Counted from the stretch's first letter, positions 23,993 to 33,760 are shown. The stretch: 64,000 nt of DNA from UBA3210 sp002363635 (GCA_946641515.1 CAMPBT010000005.1:1-64000); one strand, 5' to 3'. Translations and numbers: made by a program. Notes: generated by a model not told the origin, from the sequence alone.

Positions 23993-24712
23993 ATGGCAAA
24001 ATACAAAAGAGTTCTCATTAAATTATCTGGTGAAGCATTAGCAGATAAGAATAAAAATGAAATCTTCGATGCAGCTAATTTAAAAGATGTTGCAGAAGCA
24101 ATTAAATCAGTCTATGACTCAGGTGTTCAAATCTGTATTGTAGTTGGTGGTGGAAACATTTGGAGAGGTAAACTCGCTGATTCAATTGGCGTAGAAAAAT
24201 CAACAGCAGACTACATGGGAATGCTTGGTACAATTATGAATGCTTTAGCAATTCAATCAGCATTATCACAAGTTGGAATTATTTCTCGTGTTATGAGTGC
24301 AATTGCTGTTAACCAGGTTTGTGAACCATATATCAGAAATAAAGCAATTAGACATTTAGAAAAAGGTAGAGTTGTTATCTTTGCTGGAGGAACTGGTAAC
24401 CCATTCTTCACAACAGATACTGCTGCTGCATTAAGAGCAAAAGATGTTAATTGTGAAGCAATTTTAATGGCTAAAAATGGCGTTGAAGGTGTCTTCACTG
24501 CAGACCCAAGAACTGATAAAACTGCTACATTAATTAAAGATATTTCATATAGTGGCATGCTTGCAAAAAATCTTAAAGTAATGGATAATGCTGCTGTAGC
24601 CTTATTAATGGATACAAACATTGAACTTCGAGTATTCAATATGGCAAACACCTCAAATTTCAAGAAAGTTGCTGAAGGTGAAGACCTCGGTACAACTATT
24701 AGAAAGGACTAA
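23993..24712 (+). CDS. pyrH: Uridylate kinase PyrH
   Basis: PyrH phosphorylates UMP to UDP and belongs to the amino acid kinase fold. Motifs are VLIKLSGEALAD at the N-terminus, VVGGGNIWRG, ADYMGMLGTIMNALA, FAGGTGNPFFTTDTAAALRA and KVMDNAAVALLMDTNI. Length is 239 residues. It is followed four bases after its stop by frr, the conserved tsf-pyrH-frr order. An AGAGGAAA site precedes the start. Confidence 0.97.
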   Translation: MAKYKRVLIKLSGEALADKNKNEIFDAANLKDVAEAIKSVYDSGVQICIVVGGGNIWRGKLADSIGVEKSTADYMGMLGTIMNALAIQSALSQVGIISRVMSAIAVNQVCEPYIRNKAIRHLEKGRVVIFAGGTGNPFFTTDTAAALRAKDVNCEAILMAKNGVEGVFTADPRTDKTATLIKDISYSGMLAKNLKVMDNAAVALLMDTNIELRVFNMANTSNFKKVAEGEDLGTTIRKD

Positions 24713-24716
24713 CACA

Positions 24717-25262
24717 ATGGAAGAAATCGAAATGCTTGCAAGAGCAGAAATGGAAGAAAAAGTCGAACAATTAAAAGAAAGACTTAAACAGATTAGAACT
24801 GGTAGAGCATCTGCTGCTTTACTTGATGGTATTAGAGTTGACTATTATGGCGAACCAACACCATTAAACCAATTAGCATCAGTTTCAGTTCCAGAACCAA
24901 GACAATTATTAATTAAGCCTTATTCAAGAGAAGATGTTAAATCAATCGTTGCAGCAATCAATGCTTCAAATTTAGGTTTAGCTCCAATCAATGATGGCAC
25001 TTCAGTTAGATTAAACATTCCTGCATTAACAGAAGAAAGACGTAGAGAACTTGCAAAACAGTCAAAGAGCTACGGTGATGAAGGAAAAGTTGCAATCCGT
25101 AAAGTAAGACAATCTTTTATGGACGATATCAAGAAAGATAAAGAAACTCCAGAAGATTTAAGAAAACATTACGAAGAATGCATCCAAAAAGCTACTGATG
25201 ATTTCAACAAGATTATCGACGGTGTTATCGCTGATAAAGAAAAAGAAATCATGACTATCTAA
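24717..25262 (+). CDS. frr: Ribosome recycling factor
   Basis: RRF works with EF-G to split post-termination ribosomes. MEEIEMLARAEMEEKVEQ is the family N-terminus. Upstream in-frame methionines fall inside pyrH and are not used. Other motifs are LKQIRTGRASAALLDGIRVDYYG, PLNQLASVSVPEPR, LTEERRRELAKQSK and VAIRKVRQ. Length is 181 residues. The AAAGGA site is 12 bases upstream, within the pyrH end. A terminator follows. The uppS gene that normally sits between frr and cdsA is missing. Confidence 0.97.
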   Translation: MEEIEMLARAEMEEKVEQLKERLKQIRTGRASAALLDGIRVDYYGEPTPLNQLASVSVPEPRQLLIKPYSREDVKSIVAAINASNLGLAPINDGTSVRLNIPALTEERRRELAKQSKSYGDEGKVAIRKVRQSFMDDIKKDKETPEDLRKHYEECIQKATDDFNKIIDGVIADKEKEIMTI

Positions 25263-25278
25263 TTTATAAAACTATCAG

Positions 25279-25305
25279 CCACATCTTTATGATGTGGTTT
25301 TTATT
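25279..25305 (+). terminator. Terminator of pyrH-frr
   Basis: CCACATC, TTTAT loop, GATGTGG, then TTTTTATTTT. Confidence 0.87.
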
Positions 25306-25340
25306 TTGAAAAAATTCCTAAATGTTGGACTCTTATATAT

Positions 25341-25386
25341 AATATTAAATTTTCTAATTTAATATTGAGTTCTTTTTAAGTATAAT
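25341..25386 (+). promoter_or_regulatory. cdsA promoter region with an 11-base-arm inverted repeat
   Basis: AATATTAAATT (25341-25351), TTCT, AATTTAATATT (25356-25366) is a perfect inverted repeat. TATAAT at 25381-25386 is the probable -10 box, and the right arm covers the -35 position. It may be an operator or simply an AT-rich hairpin. Confidence 0.4.
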
Positions 25387-25408
25387 TAAAATCAAGAGGA
25401 ATAAATTT

Positions 25409-26515
25409 ATGAATAATAAGGAAATTAAAAGTCCTCAGGTAAATGAAAATAATCCTGAGCTAAATCAATCTAACAACACAAAACACAAGTTTCATACTAT
25501 TGAAATAAACAAGATTACTGAAAAGACAAAGAAGTCTTTTAGAATTAGAACAATCACTGCTATTGTTTTACTTTTATTATGCGTACCTTGTTTAGTTTTA
25601 GGTGAATTTTCATTCTTTGCTTCAATATTAGTTATCCTAGTTGCCGCTATGTATGAATTCGTTCACGTTTTAAGAAAAAAGAAATATCCAAAGTTTGTAA
25701 ATATCTTTACTTATCTTATGACTATTTCTTTAGCATTCTGGCCATATTTTAAGAGTTTATATTTAGCAATATACCATAATGCAAATGTTAAAACTGCTGT
25801 CTTCTCATATGGTTATAACTTTTTAACTACAAATATTGAGATCTCTACAATTGGTATTGCGATTTTAATCTTAGTACTTTATCTATTCTCAATTTTATAT
25901 GATGATTTCACAGTTGGAGATGTAGGGTATTTATCAGGAACTTCCTTATTATTAATCTTAGGTATCCAGTCATTCTTCTTCTTAAGATATTCTCCAATGT
26001 CAGTTCAAGTAAGCGGAGCATATTTTAATTACGGAGGCAGTATTTATTGTTCAGCATTACTCTTTACATATGTAGTCATTGGTACATTTGGTACTGATAT
26101 TGGTGCATATGCATTTGGTATCTTATTTGGTAAAAATAAAATTAACCCAAGAATCTCTCCAAATAAAACATGGGCAGGTTTCTGGGGAGGCATTCTTTCT
26201 TCAAGTATTTTATCGATGATCTTTGGTTTAGTTATCGTCTTTAATAACATTCCACTTTTATATGGAGTACTTGATTCTTCACATTGGTATTTAATTGTCT
26301 TCTTCTCAATTTTAATGCCATTTGTTTCTACTCTTGGTGATTTTATCTTCAGTGCAATTAAGAGATATTACGACATTAAGGATTTTGGTAATGTTCTTCC
26401 AGGACATGGAGGAGTTCTTGATAGAGTTGACTCATTATTAGTTACATCCATTGTCGTTGCATTATTTATTTTAACTTACGTCTTATACTTTAACGGAGGC
26501 GTATTCATCTTCTAG
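25409..26515 (+). CDS. cdsA: Phosphatidate cytidylyltransferase (CDP-diglyceride synthase)
   Basis: CdsA makes CDP-diacylglycerol, the precursor of phosphatidylglycerol and cardiolipin; PgsA at 41.7 kb uses its product. The integral membrane protein has about eight membrane spans from residue 50 on. The C-terminal signature reads ISPNKTWAGFWGG, then STLGDFIFSAIKRYYDIKDFGNVLPGHGGVLDRVDSLL. It has 368 residues, longer than the usual ~270, because of an Asn/Lys-rich hydrophilic N-terminal tail of about 45 residues and extended loops. It heads cdsA-dxr-rseP-polC. Confidence 0.95.
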   Translation: MNNKEIKSPQVNENNPELNQSNNTKHKFHTIEINKITEKTKKSFRIRTITAIVLLLLCVPCLVLGEFSFFASILVILVAAMYEFVHVLRKKKYPKFVNIFTYLMTISLAFWPYFKSLYLAIYHNANVKTAVFSYGYNFLTTNIEISTIGIAILILVLYLFSILYDDFTVGDVGYLSGTSLLLILGIQSFFFLRYSPMSVQVSGAYFNYGGSIYCSALLFTYVVIGTFGTDIGAYAFGILFGKNKINPRISPNKTWAGFWGGILSSSILSMIFGLVIVFNNIPLLYGVLDSSHWYLIVFFSILMPFVSTLGDFIFSAIKRYYDIKDFGNVLPGHGGVLDRVDSLLVTSIVVALFILTYVLYFNGGVFIF

Positions 26516-26529
26516 TAAAGGAGAAATAC

Positions 26530-27684
26530 ATGAAAACAGTTACTATCTTAGGTTCAACAGGTTCTATTGGTACTCAAACTCTTGAAGTTATTGAAGAGAA
26601 TCCTAAAGACTTCTATCTTGTTGGAGTTGCCTGCGGACATAATATTAATAAATTTAGAGAAATCTTAAATAAGTTTTCTTCCATTAAATATGCATGTGTA
26701 GAAGAAAAAGAAGATTATGATGTTCTTGTTAAAGAATATCCTAACCTTACTTTTTTCTATGGAGAAAATGGTTTAATCGAATTAATTAGAACATCTAAGC
26801 CTAATTTAGTAGTTAACGCTTTAGTTGGCTTTGCAGGTTTCTTACCTTCATTAGAAGTTATATCTTTAGGTATTGATTTAGCTTTATCTAACAAAGAATC
26901 ACTAGTAGTAGGTGGTGATCTAATTAATGAAGCCTTAACTAAATCAAAATCACATTTATATGCGATTGATTCAGAACATACTGCTTTAGGTAAATGCTTA
27001 GCAGGACATAAAAAAGAAGAAGTTAAGAATTTAGTAATTACTGCTTCTGGAGGTTCATTAAGAGATTTACCAAAAGAAGAATTAAAGAATGTTACTGTAG
27101 AAAAAGCTTTAAAACATCCATCTTGGTCAATGGGTAAAAAGATTACTATTGATTCTGCAACGATGATGAATAAAGGGTTTGAAGTTTTAGAAGCTATGCA
27201 TTTATTCCACTTTCCATTATCTCAAGTAAAGATTCTTCTTCATGACGAATCATTAATTCATTCATTAGTAGAATTTGTTGATAATTCTTTCAGTTGTGAA
27301 ATTGGTCCTAATGATATGAAAACATCTATTTCTTATGCAATGTATGAGAATAATAGACACGAAGTAAATACTGCTTCACTTGATTTATCCACATTATCAG
27401 CATTACATTTTAGAAAATTAGATTTAGATTTCTATCCATGTCTTAAGCTTGCTTTTAGAGCAATTGAAGAAGGAGGTTCTTCTCCTTGTGTATTGAATGC
27501 GGCAAACGAATGGGCGGTATATGCATTTTTAGATAAGAAAATTTCATATTTAGATATTGCAAGATACGTAGAAATAGCTTTAAACACATTTAAGAATATT
27601 CCTCATCCAACAAAGGATGAATTAGTTTCTTTAAATAATGAAGTTAGAGAAACATTACAAAAGATTTATGAGGGAGGAAAATAA
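26530..27684 (+). CDS. dxr: 1-deoxy-D-xylulose 5-phosphate reductoisomerase
   Basis: Dxr converts DXP to MEP, the second step of the non-mevalonate isoprenoid pathway; IspF at the right edge belongs to the same pathway. Motifs are the NADPH-binding TILGSTGSIGTQTLEVI, LSNKESLVVGG, DSEHTALGKCL, TASGGSLRDLP, and SWSMGKKITIDSATMMNKGFEVLEA. Length is 384 residues, standard. An AAAGGAGAA site precedes the start. The stop overlaps the rseP start by one base (TAATG). Confidence 0.97.
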   Translation: MKTVTILGSTGSIGTQTLEVIEENPKDFYLVGVACGHNINKFREILNKFSSIKYACVEEKEDYDVLVKEYPNLTFFYGENGLIELIRTSKPNLVVNALVGFAGFLPSLEVISLGIDLALSNKESLVVGGDLINEALTKSKSHLYAIDSEHTALGKCLAGHKKEEVKNLVITASGGSLRDLPKEELKNVTVEKALKHPSWSMGKKITIDSATMMNKGFEVLEAMHLFHFPLSQVKILLHDESLIHSLVEFVDNSFSCEIGPNDMKTSISYAMYENNRHEVNTASLDLSTLSALHFRKLDLDFYPCLKLAFRAIEEGGSSPCVLNAANEWAVYAFLDKKISYLDIARYVEIALNTFKNIPHPTKDELVSLNNEVRETLQKIYEGGK

Positions 27685-28862
27685 TGCAAACAGTTTTAAA
27701 CATTTTATTGATGCTTGTAAGCTTATCCGTTTTAATTTGCCTTCACGAATTAGGACATCTATTTACTGCAAAATTATTTAATGTATATTGTGCAGAATAT
27801 TCATTAGGTATGGGACCTTTAATTTTTAAAATTAAAAAGCCAGGTCAAGAAACTCAATTCTCAGTAAGAGCTCTTCCTATTGGTGGATACGTTATGATGG
27901 CAGGAGAAGGTGCTGATGAACTTGATGAATTCAAAGATGTTCCAGAAGATCGTTTCTTAAATAAAAAGCCTAAATGGCAAAGAGCAATCATTATGGTTGC
28001 AGGCGTAGTGGTTAACTTTATCTTAGCATGGATTTTATTTATTATTTCTGGCTTTACTACACCTATTCTTGATTCTAATAAAAAATCATATATCGTTGCA
28101 GAAAATTCAGTTGTATATGATGCAGGATTAAGAAGTGATGATGAAATTAATTTTGTAAAATTTACTATTGTTGATGGAGATAAAGAACCATTAGTTTTAG
28201 AAAAGGAAATTGAAACTGGTAGAGATTTATATAACGCATATTATGTCTTTTCATTAGATTCAAAAGTTTTTGATGAAACAAATTATACGGAGTCTATCTA
28301 CGCATTACCTACAAACGCAGACGCAAAATGGACTTGGAATCTTACAACTTCTTCAGGTAAAGACATTACTTTTGATGTAGGTACAGCTTCTACTACAACT
28401 ACTACTGAAGATGGAACAAAAGTTCCTGTTAATTATTGGGATCTTGATAGTATAGGAATTGATTTCTATATTAGAAATAGAAATTTTGGTGAAGCAATGT
28501 CTAGAGCGGGAGTAGAATTTACTAATTCAATTTCAGCTTTTGGTACTATTTTCCAAAAGGGTGGATTAAAAAATTTAGGTGGCGTTATTTCAGTTTATAA
28601 TGTCTCTTCACAAGCTACAGGAATTGGCTTTTATGCTTTTGCATATATCTGGGGAATGATTTCTTTAAATTTAGCGGTAATTAATATTTTACCTTTCCCA
28701 GGACTTGATGGATGGCATTTATTAGTAGTGGGTATTGAAGCTATTACTAAGAAAGATGTCCCATTAAAATTTAAAACAATTATGTCTGTTATTGGCCTAG
28801 TCTTATTATTTGGTTTAATGATTTTTGTAACAGTAATGGATATTATTAGAATGTTTGCGTAA
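27684..28862 (+). CDS. rseP: RIP metalloprotease RseP (site-2 protease family)
   Basis: This is an intramembrane zinc protease. The catalytic HELGH lies in the first membrane segment (about 20-25), and the C-terminal NILPFPGLDGWHLL supplies the third ligand (LDG). The usual sequence there is LPxPxLDGGR; here WH replaces GR. GGYVMMAGEG and MVAGVVVNFILAW are conserved. The region 150-290, where the PDZ domain lies, is divergent and contains a Thr-rich stretch. Length is 392 residues. It follows dxr with one-base overlap. The proS gene usually found before polC is absent. Confidence 0.93.
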   Translation: MQTVLNILLMLVSLSVLICLHELGHLFTAKLFNVYCAEYSLGMGPLIFKIKKPGQETQFSVRALPIGGYVMMAGEGADELDEFKDVPEDRFLNKKPKWQRAIIMVAGVVVNFILAWILFIISGFTTPILDSNKKSYIVAENSVVYDAGLRSDDEINFVKFTIVDGDKEPLVLEKEIETGRDLYNAYYVFSLDSKVFDETNYTESIYALPTNADAKWTWNLTTSSGKDITFDVGTASTTTTTEDGTKVPVNYWDLDSIGIDFYIRNRNFGEAMSRAGVEFTNSISAFGTIFQKGGLKNLGGVISVYNVSSQATGIGFYAFAYIWGMISLNLAVINILPFPGLDGWHLLVVGIEAITKKDVPLKFKTIMSVIGLVLLFGLMIFVTVMDIIRMFA

Positions 28863-28873
28863 AAAGGTGAATT

Positions 28874-31800
28874 ATGGATCAATTATTTTCTCGATTTTTA
28901 AATAAACTTGGAATTACCAATTTGGATTTATATTCAAATTGTTCTTTTGAAGTTACTAAAAATGATAAAGAAAACCAGTTGGTTTATGTAACGCTTCATG
29001 TCAATGGCATTTTATCTTATGCCGCGGCAAAAGAATTGTTAGATAAATCAGATGCTTCACCTTTTAAAGTATCTATTTCTTTTGATTATAAAAATTGTAC
29101 CTCTCAAATGGTACTTAAATTATTAACTGAAGAATTTGTTGCATCTACTGGTGCAGAGGCTGAAAAAATGCCTGAATGTCATGTTGATAAAACAAATTTA
29201 TTATTCGTTTTCTATGGTAAGGTTCACTTAGATACTTTCCAACCAGTTATGGATATGTGGGAAGAATTACTTGATGAACTTGATTTAAATTATGATATCC
29301 GTGCAGATGTTAAGTACACAGGAGTAGATGTCATCGCGCAAAGACAAAAAGCAATCGATGATGATATGAAGAAGAAAATCGAAACTAAATATTTCGAAAG
29401 AATGAGTAAGATTTATTCTCCTGAAACTCAGCACAACCGTGTTAAAGGTTATTATGAACCAATGAAGATTCATGATATTGGACCGGATTCAGGAAACGTA
29501 ATTATTGACGGTAAAGTCTTCTTTGAAGAAGAAAAAGTTTCTCGTAATAAAGGTACTTTAATTGTCTCTTTATACGTCTATGACCATACTGATTCTATTA
29601 CAGTTATGATCTTTGAAAATAGACGTCAATTTGCGATTGAAAAATTAAAAGAATACAAGAAAGTTGGTAATCATTTAACAATTAAAGGACACGCTCAAGT
29701 TTCAAAATTTGATGGCACTTTACAAATTGTTGCAGATGAATGTTCTATTAATGAAGAACCATTTGATATAAGTAGAGAAGATACTGCTGAAGTTAAACGT
29801 GTTGAATTACATGCTCATACAAAGATGTCTACAATGGATGGGGTATGTACTGTTGATGATTATTTTAAACAAGCTGCAAAGTGGGGAATGAAAGCTTTTG
29901 CTATTACTGACCACGAAAACTGTCAAATTTTCCCTGATGCTCAAACCGCTGGAAAAAAGAGCGGTGTTAAGCCTCTTTACGGCGTTGAAATGAACATGAT
30001 TGATGATGAACTTGAATACATCTACAATCCTTCGGAAAGAGAATTACATGATGCAGAATACGTATGTTTCGACTTTGAAACTACTGGTTTAAGTGCACGT
30101 TACGATAGAATTATCGAATTCGGTGCTGTTAAGTTTAAAGATGGATTAGTGGTAGATTCAATGGACTTAATGGTAGACCCTGAAATTCCTTTACCAAAAT
30201 TTATTGTTTCTAAGACTCACATCACTGATGCTATGGTACATGGTCAAACTAAGATTAAGCCTGCTCTAGAAATAATGAAGAGATTTATTGGAGACGCAAT
30301 TCTAGTATCTCATAACGCATCATTCGATGTTGGCTTCCTTAACGAAGCTTTGAAAAATAATGGTATGGAAGCAATTACTAACCCAGTAATTGATACTTTA
30401 TCTTTATCAAGATACTTCTTCCCAGATTCAAAATCTCACGCATTAGGTTCAATTTGCCGTCAGTTCCAAGTTAATTATGATGAAATGACTGCTCACCGTG
30501 CGGATTACGACGCTACTGTCTTAAATGACGTATGGCTTGCAATGATGAGCTTACTTACAAAAGATAATTTCCACATCAAGCATAAAGATTTAGCAGCGTT
30601 ACATGATGATAGAATGTTAAAAACATTAAGACCTTCTCATGTTACTGTCTATGCTAAAAACGCTCAAGGCTTAAAAGATTTATTCGTTTTAGTCTCTTTA
30701 TCATGTGTTAAATATTTCGCTGGAGGAACTCGTATTCCTCGTCGAGAAATTGAAAAATATCGTAAGAACTTAATTATTGGTTCGGCATGTTTTAATGGTG
30801 AAGTATTCCAAACTGCTTTAACTCGTGGAGAAAAAGTTTTAGTAGAGAGAATGAAGTTCTATGATTTCATTGAAATTCAGCCTCCTGCAAACTATTCATA
30901 TCTAGTAAATATGGGTCAAATCCGTGATAACGAGCAATTACTTAGAATGCTTAAAGATATTTATGATGCTGCACAAAAAGCTGGTAAACCAGTTGTTGCA
31001 ACTGGTGACTGCCATTATTTATCTAAAGAAGATAAGATTTTCCGTGATGTTTATATTACTGCTAAAGCAGTAGGTGGAGGACGTCACCCATTAAATCCAC
31101 ATAGTAGAGATAAGATGGGATTTTTTGAAAACCCTGACCAAGAATTTAGAACAACTGATGAAATGCTTGATTGCTTTGCTTTTATGGGTGAAGATATTGC
31201 AAAAGAAATTGTTGTTACTAACTCAAATATGATTGCAGATCAAATGGAAGAAATTTATCCAACTAAAGATAGATTATATCCTCCATTCATTGAAAACTGT
31301 GAAGAGAAATTGCAAGAACTTTGCTATAAGACTGCTAAAGAACATTATGGAGATCCTTTACCTAAAATTGTTGCGGATAGATTACAGGCAGAGCTCGCTG
31401 GTATTTTAAAATACGGATATTCCGTTCAATACTATATTGCTTACGAAATTATTAACCAAGCTAACTTAGATGGCTTTATTGTTGGCTCTAGAGGTTCGGT
31501 TGGTTCTTCTTTCGTTGCTTTTGCTTCAAAAGTTACTGAAGTTAATGCTCTTCAACCTCACTATAGATGTCCTAAGTGTAAATATTCACATTGGGATGTA
31601 GATACTGCTACATATAGATCAGGCTTTGACTTACCTGATATGAATTGTCCTAAATGCGGTACTCCTATGATTAAGGATGGACACAATATTCCATTTGCGA
31701 CATTCTTAGGATTCCACGCAGAAAAAGTCCCAGATATTGACTTAAACTTCTCATCTGATTATCAAGCTAAAGCTCATAACTTAACTAAGGTATTCTTAGG

Positions 31801-33178
31801 TGAAGATAATGTTTATCGTGCGGGTACTATTGAAACTGTTGCAGAAAAGACAGCATATGGTTTCGCTTTAGGTTATTATGAATCATTAGGTATAGATACA
31901 TCGACAATTAATAAAGCAGAAATTACTAGACTTGCTATTGGTTGTCAGGATGTTAAGAGAACTACTGGTCAACACCCTGGAGGTATCATTGTTATTCCTG
32001 CAGACATGTCGGTTTATGATTTCACACCAATTCAATATCCTGCTGATGACGTTAATGCAGCATGGAAGACAACTCACTTCGATTTCCATAAGATTCACGA
32101 TAACGTCTTGAAACTTGACTTACTTGGTCACGTTGATCCAACAGTTTTAAAAATCTTAAATGATATGACTGGCATTAGACCACAGGATATTCCAAATGAT
32201 GACCATGAAGTTTTCTCATTATTCTATACAGATAAGGCATTAAAAAGACATGCTAACTTCTTAGGAGAAACTACAGGTGCATTAGGTTTACCAGAATTCG
32301 GTACAGCCTTATCACGTAAGATGTTAATTGAAACAAAGCCTCATTGCTTTGCTGACTTGTTAATTATTTCTGGTTTATCACACGGTACTGATGTTTGGCA
32401 GGGTAATGCTGAAGATTTAATTAATAGCGGAACTTGTACTTTACAAGAAGTTATTGGATGTCGTGATGATATCATGAACTACTTAATTAGTATGGGAGTA
32501 GAAAACTCTACTTCATTCAAAGTTATGGAAATGGTTCGTAAGGGTAAAGGCTTAACTCCAGAAATTGAAGATATGCTTAGAGAACATCAAGTTCCTGAAT
32601 ACTTTATTACATCATTTAAAAAGATTAAATACTTATTCCCTAAAGCTCACGCAGTTGCTTATGTTATGATGGCGTGCCGTGTTGCTTGGTTTAAGGTACA
32701 TATGCCTTTAGAGTACTATGCTGTTTATTTCACAACTCGTGTTGATCAATTTGAAATTGTCACAATGTCAAAGGGTGAAAAAGCAATTCAAAAGAGATTA
32801 ATTGAATTAACTGAACAGCAAAAAACAGGCAAATTATCCCCTAAAGAAACTGAAATCTTTAAGTGTCTACAAATTGCCCTAGAAATGTGGGAAAGAGGAT
32901 ATGAAATTGGTATGATCGATATCAATAAATCAATTGCTAGATATTGGGTTGTTGATCATGAAAATAATAAGATTATCCCTCCATTTAATGTTATGGATGG
33001 CTTAGGCTTATCCGCGGCAGAAACTGTTAAAGAAGCTAGAGAAAAAAGACCTTTCTCATCAATTGAAGATTTAGCAGCAAGAACTAAATTATCTAACCAA
33101 CATATTGAAACATTAAAGAAATATGGTGTCTTAAAAGACTTACCAGAATCTGATCAATTATCTTTATTTGATTTTTAG
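28874..33178 (+). CDS. polC: DNA polymerase III PolC-type alpha subunit
   Basis: PolC is the main replicative polymerase of low-GC Gram-positives. Domain order is: N-terminal region, OB fold (about 210-305), PHP part (RVELHAHTKMSTMDG, about 312-326), then the inserted DEDDh proofreading exonuclease beginning VCFDFETTGLSARYDR (about 397). The rest of PHP and the C-family polymerase core follow, with zinc cysteines (CPKCKYSH...CPKCG), the catalytic PDIDLNFSSDYQ and RTTGQHPGG. A C-terminal helix-hairpin-helix-like tail ends it. At 1434 residues it is full length and the largest gene here. Confidence 0.98.
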   Translation: MDQLFSRFLNKLGITNLDLYSNCSFEVTKNDKENQLVYVTLHVNGILSYAAAKELLDKSDASPFKVSISFDYKNCTSQMVLKLLTEEFVASTGAEAEKMPECHVDKTNLLFVFYGKVHLDTFQPVMDMWEELLDELDLNYDIRADVKYTGVDVIAQRQKAIDDDMKKKIETKYFERMSKIYSPETQHNRVKGYYEPMKIHDIGPDSGNVIIDGKVFFEEEKVSRNKGTLIVSLYVYDHTDSITVMIFENRRQFAIEKLKEYKKVGNHLTIKGHAQVSKFDGTLQIVADECSINEEPFDISREDTAEVKRVELHAHTKMSTMDGVCTVDDYFKQAAKWGMKAFAITDHENCQIFPDAQTAGKKSGVKPLYGVEMNMIDDELEYIYNPSERELHDAEYVCFDFETTGLSARYDRIIEFGAVKFKDGLVVDSMDLMVDPEIPLPKFIVSKTHITDAMVHGQTKIKPALEIMKRFIGDAILVSHNASFDVGFLNEALKNNGMEAITNPVIDTLSLSRYFFPDSKSHALGSICRQFQVNYDEMTAHRADYDATVLNDVWLAMMSLLTKDNFHIKHKDLAALHDDRMLKTLRPSHVTVYAKNAQGLKDLFVLVSLSCVKYFAGGTRIPRREIEKYRKNLIIGSACFNGEVFQTALTRGEKVLVERMKFYDFIEIQPPANYSYLVNMGQIRDNEQLLRMLKDIYDAAQKAGKPVVATGDCHYLSKEDKIFRDVYITAKAVGGGRHPLNPHSRDKMGFFENPDQEFRTTDEMLDCFAFMGEDIAKEIVVTNSNMIADQMEEIYPTKDRLYPPFIENCEEKLQELCYKTAKEHYGDPLPKIVADRLQAELAGILKYGYSVQYYIAYEIINQANLDGFIVGSRGSVGSSFVAFASKVTEVNALQPHYRCPKCKYSHWDVDTATYRSGFDLPDMNCPKCGTPMIKDGHNIPFATFLGFHAEKVPDIDLNFSSDYQAKAHNLTKVFLGEDNVYRAGTIETVAEKTAYGFALGYYESLGIDTSTINKAEITRLAIGCQDVKRTTGQHPGGIIVIPADMSVYDFTPIQYPADDVNAAWKTTHFDFHKIHDNVLKLDLLGHVDPTVLKILNDMTGIRPQDIPNDDHEVFSLFYTDKALKRHANFLGETTGALGLPEFGTALSRKMLIETKPHCFADLLIISGLSHGTDVWQGNAEDLINSGTCTLQEVIGCRDDIMNYLISMGVENSTSFKVMEMVRKGKGLTPEIEDMLREHQVPEYFITSFKKIKYLFPKAHAVAYVMMACRVAWFKVHMPLEYYAVYFTTRVDQFEIVTMSKGEKAIQKRLIELTEQQKTGKLSPKETEIFKCLQIALEMWERGYEIGMIDINKSIARYWVVDHENNKIIPPFNVMDGLGLSAAETVKEAREKRPFSSIEDLAARTKLSNQHIETLKKYGVLKDLPESDQLSLFDF

Positions 33179-33187
33179 GAGAACAGA

Positions 33188-33700
33188 ATGAAAATTGCAG
33201 TTATTGGTTATTCAGGAAGTGGAAAAAGTACATTAGCAAAAGAACTAGGTTCCTTTTATGGTGTGCCAGTACTTTTTATGGATAAAATCTGTAATGATAA
33301 AAAATGGAAAGCTTTACCTCTTAAAGATAGAATTGATGCATTAGATGAGTTTTTAAAAAATAATGATTCATGGATAATTGATGGCAATTATAACCGTGTC
33401 AATTATTGGGAAAGAATGCAACTTGCAGATAAGATTATTTTCTTAGATTTTAATCGCTTTGATTGTTATAAGAGCGCAAAAGCTCGCGCGAAGACTTATT
33501 CTTCATCTTCAAGAGAAAGCGCTCCAGAAGGCGCATTTGATAGGTTTAATTTATCTTTTAAATTATGGATTCTATTTACAGGTAGAACTCGTAAATATAA
33601 AAAGACTTATAAACAGACTGTTGAAGATTACAAAGATAAGGTTGTTATTTTAAAAAATCGTCAAGATATAGATAAATTTGTCAAGTCCTTACGTAAGTAG
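33188..33700 (+). CDS. P-loop kinase-like ATPase (FlaR/adenylate-kinase-like family)
   Basis: This 170-residue protein has Walker A VIGYSGSGKSTLAKELG (residues 5-21) followed by the small-kinase pattern: PVLFMDKI (lid substrate region), WIIDGNY, KIIFLDFNRFDC. It resembles proteins annotated as DNA topology modulation protein FlaR or AAA_17-type nucleotide kinases. Substrate is unknown. An AGGAGAA site is nine bases after the polC stop, so it is probably co-transcribed with polC. A weak hairpin CAAGTCC/GGACTTG spans its stop codon. Confidence 0.75.
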   Translation: MKIAVIGYSGSGKSTLAKELGSFYGVPVLFMDKICNDKKWKALPLKDRIDALDEFLKNNDSWIIDGNYNRVNYWERMQLADKIIFLDFNRFDCYKSAKARAKTYSSSSRESAPEGAFDRFNLSFKLWILFTGRTRKYKKTYKQTVEDYKDKVVILKNRQDIDKFVKSLRK

Positions 33701-33704
33701 GGAC

Positions 33705-33732
33705 TTGATTTAATTTATATATTATTTATAAT
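33705..33732 (+). promoter_or_regulatory. Promoter of the MgtC-family gene
   Basis: TTGATT (33705-33710), 16 bases, TATAAT (33727-33732). Start codon at 33761, with AAAGAGG upstream. Confidence 0.6.
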
Positions 33733-33760
33733 ATACTAATATAAATGAAAGAGGTTTCAT

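Noticed and set aside
24621..24716. Longer RRF beginning inside pyrH
   Set aside because: The extra 32 residues are a frame-shifted reading of the PyrH C-terminus; the family start is MEEIEMLARAEMEEK at 24717.
33681..33708. Strong terminator after the P-loop kinase gene
   Set aside because: CAAGTCC/GGACTTG forms a stem, but only ATTTAATTT follows, and the second arm overlaps the next promoter. Too weak to list as a terminator.
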